This document shows positions 44,960-53,797 of a DNA stretch of 64,000 nt, piece after piece. The position numbers and the translations under genes were made by a program. The notes beneath the pieces were generated by a model that was given only the letters and a program-made list of their open reading frames with translations, searched no databases and was not told the origin of the DNA. The stretch covers positions 30,488 to 94,487 of the forward strand of contig NZ_JAHQCW010000002.1 of NCBI RefSeq assembly GCF_019042275.1, written 5' to 3'. The DNA comes from Diplocloster agilis (GTDB taxonomy: Bacteria > Bacillota > Clostridia > Lachnospirales > Lachnospiraceae). Each line of letters starts with the position of its first letter. Positions within the stretch are counted from its first letter, which is position 1.

Positions 44960-46198
44960 TTACCATTTGTTATTATGATACAGATGTCTGGGAAGTCCTT
45001 CTACCATAACAGGGGAATAATCTCCCTGAATCAACGGCCTTACATAGTCCAGAAACTCTTCGGTCACATACGTCCCCTCTTTGTTGATCCATTTCCTGGC
45101 CACCAGTTTTTCCACATTGGAAACTTTATGGACATTTTTGACGGCGGTTGCACACTGATAGGGATCGTCGGATACGCGCTCCAGGATCACCATGACTCCT
45201 GTTTCGCCTTCGTCCGCGGCCTTCACCGCCGCACCGCCTACCTGAAACGCCTCGTTGATATCCACCCGGGACGCCAGATGGGACGCGCTTCTTTGCAGGG
45301 TGCTCAGTTCAATGGCGCGGCTCTTACAGCCGAATTCGGCTGCCAGCATACCGGCCAGATAGCTGGCGGTTCCGGTTAACTGCTTATGGCCGAAAGGATC
45401 TACCGAATTGATGCCTTCCGACAGCTCGCATACATAGCGGCCGTCCGCCACTTTAATGCCCTCGGATACGGCAACCACGACACATTTCTTTTTCTCCAGC
45501 AGCTCTCCGATTTTTTTCTTAAATTTGTCCACATCAAAGGTCAGCTCCGGTAAGTATATTAAATCCGGCCCGTCGCAGTCCTCACTTCTGGCCAGAGCCG
45601 CCGCCCCGGTCAGCCATCCGGCGTTGCGTCCCATAATCTCCAGGATGATGACCTGTTCTTTGTCATAGGTCAATGCCAGTCCGTCCCGGATTACCTCTTT
45701 TGTGGAGGTGGCGATATATTTTGCCGCGCTTCCGTATCCGGGCGTGTGGTCGGTGAGCGCCAGATCGTTATCTACGGTTTTGGGCACACCCACGAACTTG
45801 CAATCGTGTCCGGTTACAATCGCATAGTCGGATAATTTCTTGATCGTATCCATGGAATCATTGCCGCCTACATAGATAAACGCTTCGATCTCAAGCTTAT
45901 CTAAAATCCCGAAGATCTTCTCGTAAATATCCCGGTCCTCGTGGATCTCCGGCAGCTTGAATCTGCAGGAACCCAGATATGCGGATGGGGTTCTCTTGAG
46001 CAGCTCCACATCCAGATCGTTGCGGATATGATCACTTAAATCCACATATTTTTCATCGAGAAAGCCCTGAATACCGTGCAGCATTCCGTACACTTTCTTC
46101 GCTCCCCTGTCGATCGCCGTACGATATACACCGGCGATACTGGAATTGATTACCGCAGTCGGCCCTCCGGACTGTCCTACAATTACATTACCTTTCAT
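44960..46198 (-). CDS. pfp: Pyrophosphate-dependent 6-phosphofructokinase
   Basis: Phosphorylates fructose 6-phosphate, reversibly when PPi is the donor. It has 412 residues. GGNDS near residue 105 replaces the ATP-type GGDGT, and PKTVDND provides the Lys linked to PPi use. MGRNAGWL completes the sugar site. ATG 46198 follows GGAGGCGGG; the longer frame to 46261 has no ribosome site. It is a stand-alone gene. Confidence 0.88.
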   Translation of the reverse strand: MKGNVIVGQSGGPTAVINSSIAGVYRTAIDRGAKKVYGMLHGIQGFLDEKYVDLSDHIRNDLDVELLKRTPSAYLGSCRFKLPEIHEDRDIYEKIFGILDKLEIEAFIYVGGNDSMDTIKKLSDYAIVTGHDCKFVGVPKTVDNDLALTDHTPGYGSAAKYIATSTKEVIRDGLALTYDKEQVIILEIMGRNAGWLTGAAALARSEDCDGPDLIYLPELTFDVDKFKKKIGELLEKKKCVVVAVSEGIKVADGRYVCELSEGINSVDPFGHKQLTGTASYLAGMLAAEFGCKSRAIELSTLQRSASHLASRVDINEAFQVGGAAVKAADEGETGVMVILERVSDDPYQCATAVKNVHKVSNVEKLVARKWINKEGTYVTEEFLDYVRPLIQGDYSPVMVEGLPRHLYHNNKW

Positions 46199-46370
46199 GA
46201 TGCCCGCCTCCATTTCAAAATATACTGCTCTTATTATATCAGAACTATGCATATTGTACAATTTATTTTTTGTTTCTATTCAATTATTGTAAGTTTTTAA
46301 TCTTGATTCTTTCTTTTGTTTGCCTGTAGATTTCTCTTACACGCAAATTGGATTTATGAATAGGATTTGC
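46199..46370. other. Intergenic region before the ECF promoter
   Basis: AT-rich sequence between two genes pointing away from each other; it should hold the pfp promoter on the minus strand. No open frame or known RNA was recognised. Degenerate copies of the downstream tandem repeat begin near 46346. Confidence 0.5.
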
Positions 46371-46431
46371 ATAGGATTTATGATTTGAATAGGATTTATG
46401 ATTTGACTGGAACGCGATTCGAGAGTATAAT
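46371..46431 (+). promoter_or_regulatory. Promoter of the ECF/kinase operon, overlapping an 18-bp tandem repeat
   Basis: TTGACT (46403-46408), a 17-base spacer and TATAAT (46426-46431) form a near-consensus promoter. Immediately before it ATAGGATTTATGATTTGA occurs twice in tandem (46371-46388, 46389-46406), the second copy running into the -35. The repeat may be a regulator-binding site. Confidence 0.8.
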
Positions 46432-46446
46432 TTAAAATACAAAAAT

Positions 46447-46599
46447 TGCCATGAAGGCATAGTTTCATATTCTTATTTATCTGATCGGAATTCAGGAAGA
46501 CATTCTATTTACCATGAAGGTATCTGCTTCTCATTCTAGAGAGGTGTTTTTGTGTTACCAGCAGGAACTGCCTCTTAAACGCTTACCCAAAGGAGATTA
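46447..46599 (+). promoter_or_regulatory. Leader RNA with two look-alike hairpins
   Basis: TGCC-ATGAA-GGCA (46447-46459) and TACC-ATGAA-GGTA (46510-46522) share the loop ATGAA and have compensated stems. TTTCAT (46463-46468), just after the first, could pair with the loop. Between them CTGA/TCAG (46481-46495) may form a third stem. AGAGG and CCTCT near the ribosome site could form a later hairpin. The leader is about 160 nt from the predicted start of transcription. No known riboswitch class is recognised. Confidence 0.5.
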
Positions 46600-47157
46600 A
46601 TGATGAAAACCAGTTATTTTTCCACCAAAAATTTGGTATTTGCAGGTGTCTTTATTGCATTAGGTATTGTTCTGCCGTTTTTTACCGGCCAGATTCCCCA
46701 GATCGGAAGTATGCTGCTTCCCATGCATATTCCGGTATTGTTATGCGGCTTTGTCTGCGGCTGGCCGTTAGGGCTGATCGTCGGGTTCATTACCCCTCTG
46801 CTGCGAAGCGCATTGTTTGGAATGCCTCCGTTATTCCCCACAGCGTTGGCTATGGCCTTTGAACTGGCCGCTTATGGCACGCTCTCCGGCCTGTGTTACA
46901 AAATACTGCGCAAGAAGGTATCTACGGTTTACCTTTCCCTCATTTTGTCTATGATTGGAGGCAGGATTGTATGGGGTGTCGTAAGCCTGATTCTGTCAAC
47001 GATAGCCGGCACGCTCTTTACCTGGCAGATCTTTGCCGGAGGCGCTGTTCTGAACGCGGTTCCCGGCATTATCCTGCAGCTGGTCGTGATCCCTCCGATC
47101 GTACTGGCATTGAAACGTGCCCGCTTTGTCCCTGGTGATGTAAAGGAAGAATTTTAA
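46600..47157 (+). CDS. ECF transporter S component, substrate unknown
   Basis: A 185-residue membrane protein with six hydrophobic segments, typical of vitamin-type S components that plug into a shared EcfA-EcfA'-EcfT module. The N-terminal LVFAGVFIALGIVLPFF and the LPMHIPVLLCGFVCGWPLG block are characteristic. No EcfA/T genes are nearby, so it is group II. ATG codons at 46600 and 46603 follow AAAGGAG; the second has better spacing. Its stop overlaps the next ATG by one base, tying it to a kinase that may phosphorylate and trap the imported compound. Confidence 0.85.
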   Translation: MMKTSYFSTKNLVFAGVFIALGIVLPFFTGQIPQIGSMLLPMHIPVLLCGFVCGWPLGLIVGFITPLLRSALFGMPPLFPTALAMAFELAAYGTLSGLCYKILRKKVSTVYLSLILSMIGGRIVWGVVSLILSTIAGTLFTWQIFAGGAVLNAVPGIILQLVVIPPIVLALKRARFVPGDVKEEF

Positions 47158-48329
47158 TGCCCGACAAAAATGATCTCACAAATATTTTAATCCGGCAATA
47201 TCAGAACTACCCGCAGCTTGAACTGCAGGATCTGGTTAAACTGATCTATCAGAATGAATTCGGCGGCGGACACCTGATCCAAAACGAGCAGGAAGCCTTT
47301 ATCCGTCTGAAAAAAGAGTGGGAACAGATCTGCAAGCCCGGCGCTTCTAAGTCCATGGCCGCCGGTGTTGCGGGCGCCGGCCCGGCTGATAAGAACACAG
47401 GTGGATATTATGAATCCATCGGCAACGGCTTGTGCAGGCTCTATCTGGATGAACGGATAACGCCGGAGCTGTTGGGCTGTATCCACCGTATGTTCTGTCT
47501 AACCGCAAATACGGTCAAAGGCTCCCTCTCTTCTTTTGAAGAAAAATGCCGGCTTCTTCTGGCATGCTGCAGCCGGGGCGACCTGCCTTTTAGCGCAGAT
47601 GAATATCACAGGTACATGAATACATATCGGGAAAAGGGGTATCCGGTACTCAGCCACAGCGCCGCCTACCACGCCATCTACCGGCCCGCTTACCGGATCG
47701 TGTATGAGTCTTACGGCTACTATCTGTCCGTCATCGGACGCATCGCCAAGCTCCTTACGGAGCAGGAATACGTAACCGTTGCCGTCGATGGGCAATGCGC
47801 TTCCGGCAAATCCACTCTGGCCTGGCTGTTAAACTCTGTTTTTGACGCCGCGGTGATTCATATGGACGACTTCTTTTTGCAGCCGCAGCAGCGCACGGAA
47901 CAACGCCTGGAAGAACCAGGCGGAAATATCGATTACGAACGTTTTTACGCAGAGACAGCCGAAGGCTTGCTCCGCCACCGGGAATTTACCTATCAAAAAT
48001 TCCAGTGCGCCACCATGTCGCTGGAAGATTATGTAACGGTTCCGCGAAAGCCCCTGCGGATCATTGAAGGCGCTTACAGCCTGCATCCGGGCTGCGGCTT
48101 AAAACCGGACCTTAAAATCTTCCTGGAGATTTCCGGGGATGCACAAAGCCGGTGCATTCTGCGTAGAAATGGACCGCATATGCACCGGCGCTTTATACAG
48201 GAATGGATTCCTATGGAAAACCATTATTTCGAATACTACGGAATCAAAGAAAATTGTCATATCATCCTCGATAATTCAGAAATGATATCCGCTTTACAGG
48301 AAGACAATACAAAAGCTCAGTTTTCGTAA
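47157..48329 (+). CDS. Uridine-kinase-like P-loop kinase with an uncharacterised N-terminal domain
   Basis: A 390-residue two-part protein. Residues 1-200 are a helical domain of unknown function with conserved-looking patterns NEFGGGHLIQNE, ESIGNGLCRLYLDE and LSHSAAYHAIYRPAYRIV. Residues 205-375 are a P-loop kinase: Walker A GQCASGKST (212-220), HMDDFFLQP with the DD pair (237-238), EEPGGNIDYERF and IIEGAYSLHP, resembling uridine or nicotinamide-riboside kinases. Start overlaps the ECF gene stop (TAATG). Its end overlaps the converging DUF3842 gene by 13 bases. The substrate is unknown; a nucleoside- or vitamin-like compound is inferred from the coupling. Confidence 0.8.
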   Translation: MPDKNDLTNILIRQYQNYPQLELQDLVKLIYQNEFGGGHLIQNEQEAFIRLKKEWEQICKPGASKSMAAGVAGAGPADKNTGGYYESIGNGLCRLYLDERITPELLGCIHRMFCLTANTVKGSLSSFEEKCRLLLACCSRGDLPFSADEYHRYMNTYREKGYPVLSHSAAYHAIYRPAYRIVYESYGYYLSVIGRIAKLLTEQEYVTVAVDGQCASGKSTLAWLLNSVFDAAVIHMDDFFLQPQQRTEQRLEEPGGNIDYERFYAETAEGLLRHREFTYQKFQCATMSLEDYVTVPRKPLRIIEGAYSLHPGCGLKPDLKIFLEISGDAQSRCILRRNGPHMHRRFIQEWIPMENHYFEYYGIKENCHIILDNSEMISALQEDNTKAQFS

Positions 48330-48727
48330 TCCAAAATCATGGCCGCCACCTCTTCTACATAGGCGGCCATAGGTTTGCCCACGACCCCTGCCACTCTGAC
48401 CGAGCACTGTGAGATGGGAACCAGTACCTTTAACGCCTGGGAAGAAGAAACCGCATGAGCCATGTCCGGGGTAATCTCGCCATACATGGCGTTGGCCAGA
48501 AGAATCCCCATCGGGCCTGTTATCACATCCGCCCTGGATGCATTAAAAACCACCGCATTCTCACCGGTAGCTCCGGCCATAGCGCCGGCTTTCAGCATTG
48601 CCGATGTCGCCAGCGCATTTGTTCCCACAGCGATAATCTCCGTCTCCGGGGAGGCCGCTTCTTTTAATTTACCTACCAGGCTGCTTCCGATACCGCCGCC
48701 CTGGCCGTCTATTACCACAATCCGCAT
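48317..48727 (-). CDS. DUF3842 family protein
   Basis: A 136-residue protein with a Rossmann-like start (RIVVIDGQGGGIGSSLVGKL) and Gly/Ala-rich middle; function unknown. It lies 24 bases after the SAH hydrolase gene in the same direction and may act with it, but nothing in the sequence shows how. The 13-base tail overlap with the kinase gene is notable. Confidence 0.82.
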   Translation of the reverse strand: MRIVVIDGQGGGIGSSLVGKLKEAASPETEIIAVGTNALATSAMLKAGAMAGATGENAVVFNASRADVITGPMGILLANAMYGEITPDMAHAVSSSQALKVLVPISQCSVRVAGVVGKPMAAYVEEVAAMILDYEN

Positions 48728-48751
48728 TTTAAATCTCCTGCCGCCCGTCTG

Positions 48752-49996
48752 TCAAACAGCAGAACTGTTCAGATAGGCTACCTGTTCCTGTGTCAGGGTG
48801 TCAATCTTTTTCCCCATATAAGCAAGCTTTCTGGCGGCAACCTCCTCGTCCACTTCCCTGGGAACCTGTATGATTTTCTCCGTCAGGTTTCCGGCATGTT
48901 CCACCAGGTATTTCGCACTCAAAGCCTGGATTGCAAAACTCATATCCATAATTTCCGCCGGATGTCCGTCGCCGCAGGCCAGGTTCACTAATCTTCCCTC
49001 GCCCAGTACATAGATCCAGCGCTCTTCGTCTATACGGTAACCCATAATGTTTTTGCGCTCTTCCCGGGTTTCCAATGCGATCTCTTTTAGTCCTTTTACA
49101 TCCACTTCCACATCAAAATGTCCGGCGTTTGACAGGATGGCTCCATTTTTCATCACACGGAAGTCTTCCTCTGTAATGACGCCGCTGCACCCTGTAACAG
49201 TCACGAAGAAATCGCCCAAGGCGGCGGCTTCTTTCATCGGCATGACGTCAAATCCGTCCATGACCGCTTCGATCGCTTTCACAGGATTAACCTCCGTGAC
49301 GATAACCTGTGCGCCAAGACCTTTGGCACGCATGGCCACCCCTTTTCCGCACCAGCCGTATCCGGCTACCACCACTACCTTACCGGCCACAATCAGGTTC
49401 GTTGTCCTCATGATGCCATCCCATACGGACTGTCCGGTACCATACCGGTTATCGAAGAAATGCTTGCACTCCGCATTATTGACCAGCACCATGGGAAATT
49501 TCAATTCCCCAGCCTTTTCCATGGCAATCAAACGGATAATTCCGGTGGTGGTCTCTTCACAGCCGCCGATCACATGACAGATCTTGTCCTGGTATTTGGT
49601 ATGAAGCATATGGACCAGATCCCCGCCATCATCGATAATAATATTGGTATCGTGCTCCAGGACGGAACTGATGTGGCGGTTATATTCTTCATCCGTAGCC
49701 CCGTACCAGGCGTAAACATTCAGCCCGCACTCCACCAGGGCGGCCGCTATATCATCCTGTGTGGATAAGGGATTACTTCCGGTAATGTACATCTCGGCCC
49801 CTCCGGCAGCCAATACCTTACAAAGATAAGCCGTCTTGGCCTCCAGATGGATGGACAGCGCGATGCGTTTGCCTGCGAAGGGCTTTTCCCTTTCAAACTC
49901 TAGCTCCAGATTGCGCAGCAGCGGCATGTTCTTCCTGACCCATTCGATTTTTCTGGCGCCGGATTCTGCCAGTGTGATATCTCTGATTTCGCTCAT
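48752..49996 (-). CDS. ahcY: Adenosylhomocysteinase (SAH hydrolase)
   Basis: Splits S-adenosylhomocysteine to adenosine and homocysteine using bound NAD+. Its 414 residues match the shorter bacterial form. Features: ALSIHLEAKTAYL, the NNAECKHFFDN block, the Rossmann motif VAGYGWCGKG, TGCSGVI, NAGHFDVE and LACGDGHPAEIMDMSFA. The start follows AGGAGGAAAATGA. Two-gene unit with DUF3842. Confidence 0.93.
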   Translation of the reverse strand: MSEIRDITLAESGARKIEWVRKNMPLLRNLELEFEREKPFAGKRIALSIHLEAKTAYLCKVLAAGGAEMYITGSNPLSTQDDIAAALVECGLNVYAWYGATDEEYNRHISSVLEHDTNIIIDDGGDLVHMLHTKYQDKICHVIGGCEETTTGIIRLIAMEKAGELKFPMVLVNNAECKHFFDNRYGTGQSVWDGIMRTTNLIVAGKVVVVAGYGWCGKGVAMRAKGLGAQVIVTEVNPVKAIEAVMDGFDVMPMKEAAALGDFFVTVTGCSGVITEEDFRVMKNGAILSNAGHFDVEVDVKGLKEIALETREERKNIMGYRIDEERWIYVLGEGRLVNLACGDGHPAEIMDMSFAIQALSAKYLVEHAGNLTEKIIQVPREVDEEVAARKLAYMGKKIDTLTQEQVAYLNSSAV

Positions 49997-50034
49997 TTCA
50001 TTTTCCTCCTGTATAACAGTTCTTTATTTTTGGT

Positions 50035-50943
50035 TTATTTGGCCTTGTTTACGACGGCATTCTCTTTTATATTGACATCCAGCTGATTAAATGGAATCTC
50101 AATATGATTCTCGTCAAACGTTAGTTTTATGGTCTCCGTCATCCGCCAGCGGGTCGGCCAGTAATCATTCGTTGTTACCCAGCACCGCAGGCCCAGCTGC
50201 ACACAGCTGTCCGCAAGGCTGTCTACGAACACTTTTGTATCTTCTTCCTTTAATACGCAGTCATCCTGATCCATTATTTTCTGAAGCAGATCTTTGGCTT
50301 TTTTCAGATCCGAGTCGTAGGCGATTCCTACCCGTATATCGATCTGGCGTTTTTCCTGGGCGGTGACATTCGTCAGACTGTTGTTGGACAGAATGCCGTT
50401 TGGAATAATCACCATCCGGTTATCCACCGTCAGCAGCCTGGTGTAAAACAGCTCAATCTTATCCACGGTACCCTCATAGGTTCCCTCGATGATATAATCC
50501 CCTACTTTGAAGGGACGCAGCAGCAGGATCAAAACCCCGCCCGCAAAATTCGCAAGGCTTCCCTGAACGGCAAGGCCGATCGCTAAACCGGCCGATCCGA
50601 CCAAAGCCACGATCGACGCCGTATCCGCTCCCAAATATCCGGCCAGGATAAAAATTAACAGAAAATAAAGCCCCGCCTTTACAAAAGAACCGACGAACTG
50701 AATGGCGCCCACCTCGGAGCCATGTCTTTCCATCGCTTTACAGATCAGTTTCTGTACTAATTTGATAAGTCTGGTTCCAATGAAAAAAAGAACAAGGGCG
50801 ATGATGATTTTAATGCCAAAATCAATCAGGCCAGGTATCGAGTCTTTCACATATTTTACTAACCGGTTTACATCCTCCGGCTGCAGATCCTTTAAGTCCG
50901 ACAGCTCTTCCATGCCGTTTGTCAGTAGTGCAATCAAATACAT
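50035..50943 (-). CDS. MscS family mechanosensitive channel
   Basis: A 302-residue channel with three membrane segments at about 40-60, 85-105 and 112-135. The pore helix region is GSAGLAIGLAVQGSLANFAGG, followed by the beta domain (PFKVGDYIIEGTYEGTVDKI) and the C-terminal alpha-beta domain. It resembles the YnaI/YkuT small-channel group. The start follows CAGGAGGA. Confidence 0.92.
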   Translation of the reverse strand: MYLIALLTNGMEELSDLKDLQPEDVNRLVKYVKDSIPGLIDFGIKIIIALVLFFIGTRLIKLVQKLICKAMERHGSEVGAIQFVGSFVKAGLYFLLIFILAGYLGADTASIVALVGSAGLAIGLAVQGSLANFAGGVLILLLRPFKVGDYIIEGTYEGTVDKIELFYTRLLTVDNRMVIIPNGILSNNSLTNVTAQEKRQIDIRVGIAYDSDLKKAKDLLQKIMDQDDCVLKEEDTKVFVDSLADSCVQLGLRCWVTTNDYWPTRWRMTETIKLTFDENHIEIPFNQLDVNIKENAVVNKAK

Positions 50944-50975
50944 ACATTCCTCCTGATGTTCTATCGCATAAAATA

Positions 50976-50996
50976 CGGGCGCGCTGACCGCGCCCG
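50976..50996 (-). terminator. Terminator of glgB
   Basis: CGGGCGCG and CGCGCCCG form an 8-bp stem with a 5-base loop; on the minus strand it is followed by TATTTTAT. It lies just past the glgB stop at 51017. Confidence 0.75.
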
Positions 50997-51016
50997 CAGA
51001 TTGACGATGCTTGATG

Positions 51017-53773
51017 TTATTTTATATCTTCGTTGGTGGACTTCTCCAGAGCGGCCTCCGCGTTTTTCGCTTCAACCTTCTTAGGTTCTGTCTTTTTGGT
51101 TTCCACTTTTTTAGGCTCGATTTTTTTGGTTTCCACTTTTTTAGGCTCGGCCTTTTTCGTCTCTACTTTCTTAGGCTCGACCTTTTTGGTTTCCACTTTT
51201 TTAGGCTCAGCCTTTTTCGTCTCTACTTTCTTAGACTCGACCTTCTTGGTTTCTACTTTCTTAGGTTCAACCTTCTTGGTTTCTACTTTCTTAGGTTCAA
51301 CCTTTTTGGTTTCTACTTTTTTAGGTTCAACTTTTTTTGTCTCAACCTTTTTCAGTTCTACTGTTTCCGGCGCTGCCTTTTCCGGCTGTGCTTTTTTCGT
51401 CTCTGCCTTAGCGCTTTTCTTTTTTGGCAATTCCAATACCGGATCTGCCGCAGACAGTTCCTCTTCCACGAATTTAGCTGCCAGCTCAGCCTTCAGATCC
51501 TTCTTCGCAGCCGGCGCGGCCGCCTTTGAGGACTTGGACTTGGCCGCTTTGTTGGTACTGATTTTTTCTACGGCCTTTGTATAGGTAAATATGGAAATAC
51601 TAAGCGGCGCGACCTTGATCTTGATCGAATTCGGCCGGTCGTCACATTCATCTTTCCTGGACTGCTTCAGCCTGGAATTGACCGCGCCGGTCCCCCCGAA
51701 CTGCGTGCTGTCGCTGTTAAAGATCTCCTTATATTTTCCGGCGTAGGGAACGCCGATTTTGTGATCCTCATACTCCAGCGCGGAGAAGTTACACACCACC
51801 AGCAGCGTCTCTTCCGCTTTCTTTGTATTTCTCGTAAATACCAGCATATTTTCATTTGCGGATATATTATTAATCCAGGTGAAGCCTTTCGGATCATAGT
51901 CCAGCTGATAAAGCGCGGGATAAGTCCGGTACAGGTTCACCAGAGCCTTCACATAATTCTTCATGTGCGCGTGATCTTCGTATTCCAACAGATTCCACTC
52001 CAGACTCTTCTCCTCGGACCACTCGGAGAACTGAGCCATATCCTGTCCCATAAAGAGCAGCTTTTTGCCGGGATGCGTCATCATGAATCCATAGGCAGCG
52101 CGCAGATTCGCAAACTTCGCCTCTCTGTCGCCGGGCATCTTTCCGATCATGGAACCTTTTCCGTGCACGACCTCATCATGGGAAAGCGTCAGAATAAAGT
52201 TCTCGCTGTACGCATAGATCATGCTGAAGGTCAATTCCCCATGATGCGCACCCCGGAAGATCGGGTCGTATCGCATATAGCCGATAAAGTCATTCATCCA
52301 GCCCATGTTCCATTTGTAATCAAATCCCAGGCCATCTTCCTCCACGTCTCCGGTCACCATCGGCCAGGAGGTGGATTCCTCGGCGATCATAACAGCCCCA
52401 GACTTTTTCCCCTTAATCACACTATTCAGATGCTTAAACAGTTCCACGGCCTCCAGATTCTCATGGCCGCCGTAGATATTCGGCACCCACTCCCCTTCGT
52501 TTTTCCCGTAATCCAGATACAGCATGGAAGCCACCGCATCAATCCGGATTCCGTCGGCATGGAATTTGTCAATCCAGAAGAGCGCATTAGAAATCAGAAA
52601 GTTCTTGACTTCCGGCCGCTCATAATTATAAATCAAAGTGCCCCAGTGGGGATGCGATCCCTTTCTGGGATCCGCATGCTCATACAGGCATGTCCCGTCG
52701 AAGTTTGACATTCCCCAGGTATCTCTCGGGAAATGAGCCGGAACCCAGTCCAGGATAACCCCGATATTCTGTTCATGCATGTAATCCATGAAGAACATAA
52801 AATCTTCCGGTGTTCCATAGCGGCTGGTGGGCGCATAATACCCGGTCACCTGGTAACCCCAGGACGCATCCAGCGGATGTTCCATCACCGGCATCAGCTC
52901 GATATGCGTATAACCCATATCTTTTACATATTCGGCCACCATCGGCGCCAGCTCCCGGTAATTATAAAAATCTCTGCCATCCTCCGGCTTGCGCCAGGAA
53001 CCAAGATGCATTTCATAAATGAACATAGGCTCCTTGAAGGTATCCGCTTTTTTTCGTTTTTCCAGCCATTTATCGTCTTTCCAGGTAAAATGGTTCAAAT
53101 CCGTGACTACCGATGCGGTATTGGGACGCAGTTCCGCCGCGTTCGCATAGGGATCCGCCTTAAGCACGACCAGCCCGGTCCTTGTTTTGATTTCAAATTT
53201 ATAGAGTTGTCCGGCTTCCAAATTGGGAATGAACAGTTCAAAGATACCGGAATCCCACAGGCGTCTCATCTGGTGCCTGCGTCCGTCCCAGAGATTAAAA
53301 TCTCCCACCACGCTGACCCGCATGGCATTCGGGGCCCAAACGGAAAAATAAACGCCATCGGTTCCTTTTATATTCATGGGATGAGCACCCATTTTCTCAT
53401 AAATCTGATAGAGGATACCTGCGTTAAATTTTTTGGTCTCTTTCTCTGTAAATTGTGGAGCAAACCGGTAAGGATCTCCGATTTCCTGTACGGTTCCATT
53501 GTCATACGTTACCACGTATGTATATTCAGGAACAGACTTTCTTGGAAGCAGTACGGCAAAGAAGCCTTCTTCATCTGCCTGTTCCATAGGGTATTCACTG
53601 TCATTGTTTTTCAACTTAACGGTCACTTTTTCTGCTGTAGGAATAAATGTCTGTACCAATACTCCGTCTTCCACCACATGCGGCCCCAAAGTATTGTGGG
53701 GATTGTCCTCTTCTGAATACACAATCGCTTCAATCGCGGCCCAATCCATTAAATCATACAATGTTTTATCCAT
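51017..53773 (-). CDS. glgB: 1,4-alpha-glucan branching enzyme with a Lys/Glu-rich repeat tail
   Basis: Makes alpha-1,6 branches in glycogen. Its 918 residues exceed the usual 620-760. An N-terminal CBM48 precedes the GH13 barrel. Catalytic residues: Asp412 (GIRIDAV), Glu465 (MIAEES) and Asp533 (LSHDEV). The normal enzyme ends near residue 735. A linker rich in Lys, Ala, Ser and Glu follows, then ten 10-residue repeats of the KKVETKKVEP type (808-907). No other glycogen gene lies in the window. It has its own promoter (53853-53881) and a hairpin leader. Confidence 0.93.
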   Translation of the reverse strand: MDKTLYDLMDWAAIEAIVYSEEDNPHNTLGPHVVEDGVLVQTFIPTAEKVTVKLKNNDSEYPMEQADEEGFFAVLLPRKSVPEYTYVVTYDNGTVQEIGDPYRFAPQFTEKETKKFNAGILYQIYEKMGAHPMNIKGTDGVYFSVWAPNAMRVSVVGDFNLWDGRRHQMRRLWDSGIFELFIPNLEAGQLYKFEIKTRTGLVVLKADPYANAAELRPNTASVVTDLNHFTWKDDKWLEKRKKADTFKEPMFIYEMHLGSWRKPEDGRDFYNYRELAPMVAEYVKDMGYTHIELMPVMEHPLDASWGYQVTGYYAPTSRYGTPEDFMFFMDYMHEQNIGVILDWVPAHFPRDTWGMSNFDGTCLYEHADPRKGSHPHWGTLIYNYERPEVKNFLISNALFWIDKFHADGIRIDAVASMLYLDYGKNEGEWVPNIYGGHENLEAVELFKHLNSVIKGKKSGAVMIAEESTSWPMVTGDVEEDGLGFDYKWNMGWMNDFIGYMRYDPIFRGAHHGELTFSMIYAYSENFILTLSHDEVVHGKGSMIGKMPGDREAKFANLRAAYGFMMTHPGKKLLFMGQDMAQFSEWSEEKSLEWNLLEYEDHAHMKNYVKALVNLYRTYPALYQLDYDPKGFTWINNISANENMLVFTRNTKKAEETLLVVCNFSALEYEDHKIGVPYAGKYKEIFNSDSTQFGGTGAVNSRLKQSRKDECDDRPNSIKIKVAPLSISIFTYTKAVEKISTNKAAKSKSSKAAAPAAKKDLKAELAAKFVEEELSAADPVLELPKKKSAKAETKKAQPEKAAPETVELKKVETKKVEPKKVETKKVEPKKVETKKVEPKKVETKKVESKKVETKKAEPKKVETKKVEPKKVETKKAEPKKVETKKIEPKKVETKKTEPKKVEAKNAEAALEKSTNEDIK
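51053..51352 (-). repeat. Ten 30-bp tandem repeats encoding the GlgB tail
   Basis: Nine close copies and one degenerate copy of a 30-base unit, in frame, encode KKVETKKVEP with Val/Ala/Ile/Thr swaps at position 8 and one Pro-to-Ser change. The count is likely to vary between strains through slippage. Confidence 0.92.
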
Positions 53774-53797
53774 GTTAACATCCTCCTAACGGGTTCC

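Noticed and set aside
51011..51584. Plus-strand repetitive hydrophobic frames
   Set aside because: They are the antisense of the Lys/Glu repeats of GlgB; the repetition comes from the 30-bp coding repeat.
52733..53716. A 327-codon plus-strand open frame
   Set aside because: It lies wholly opposite the conserved catalytic part of glgB and shows no recognisable domain or ribosome site.
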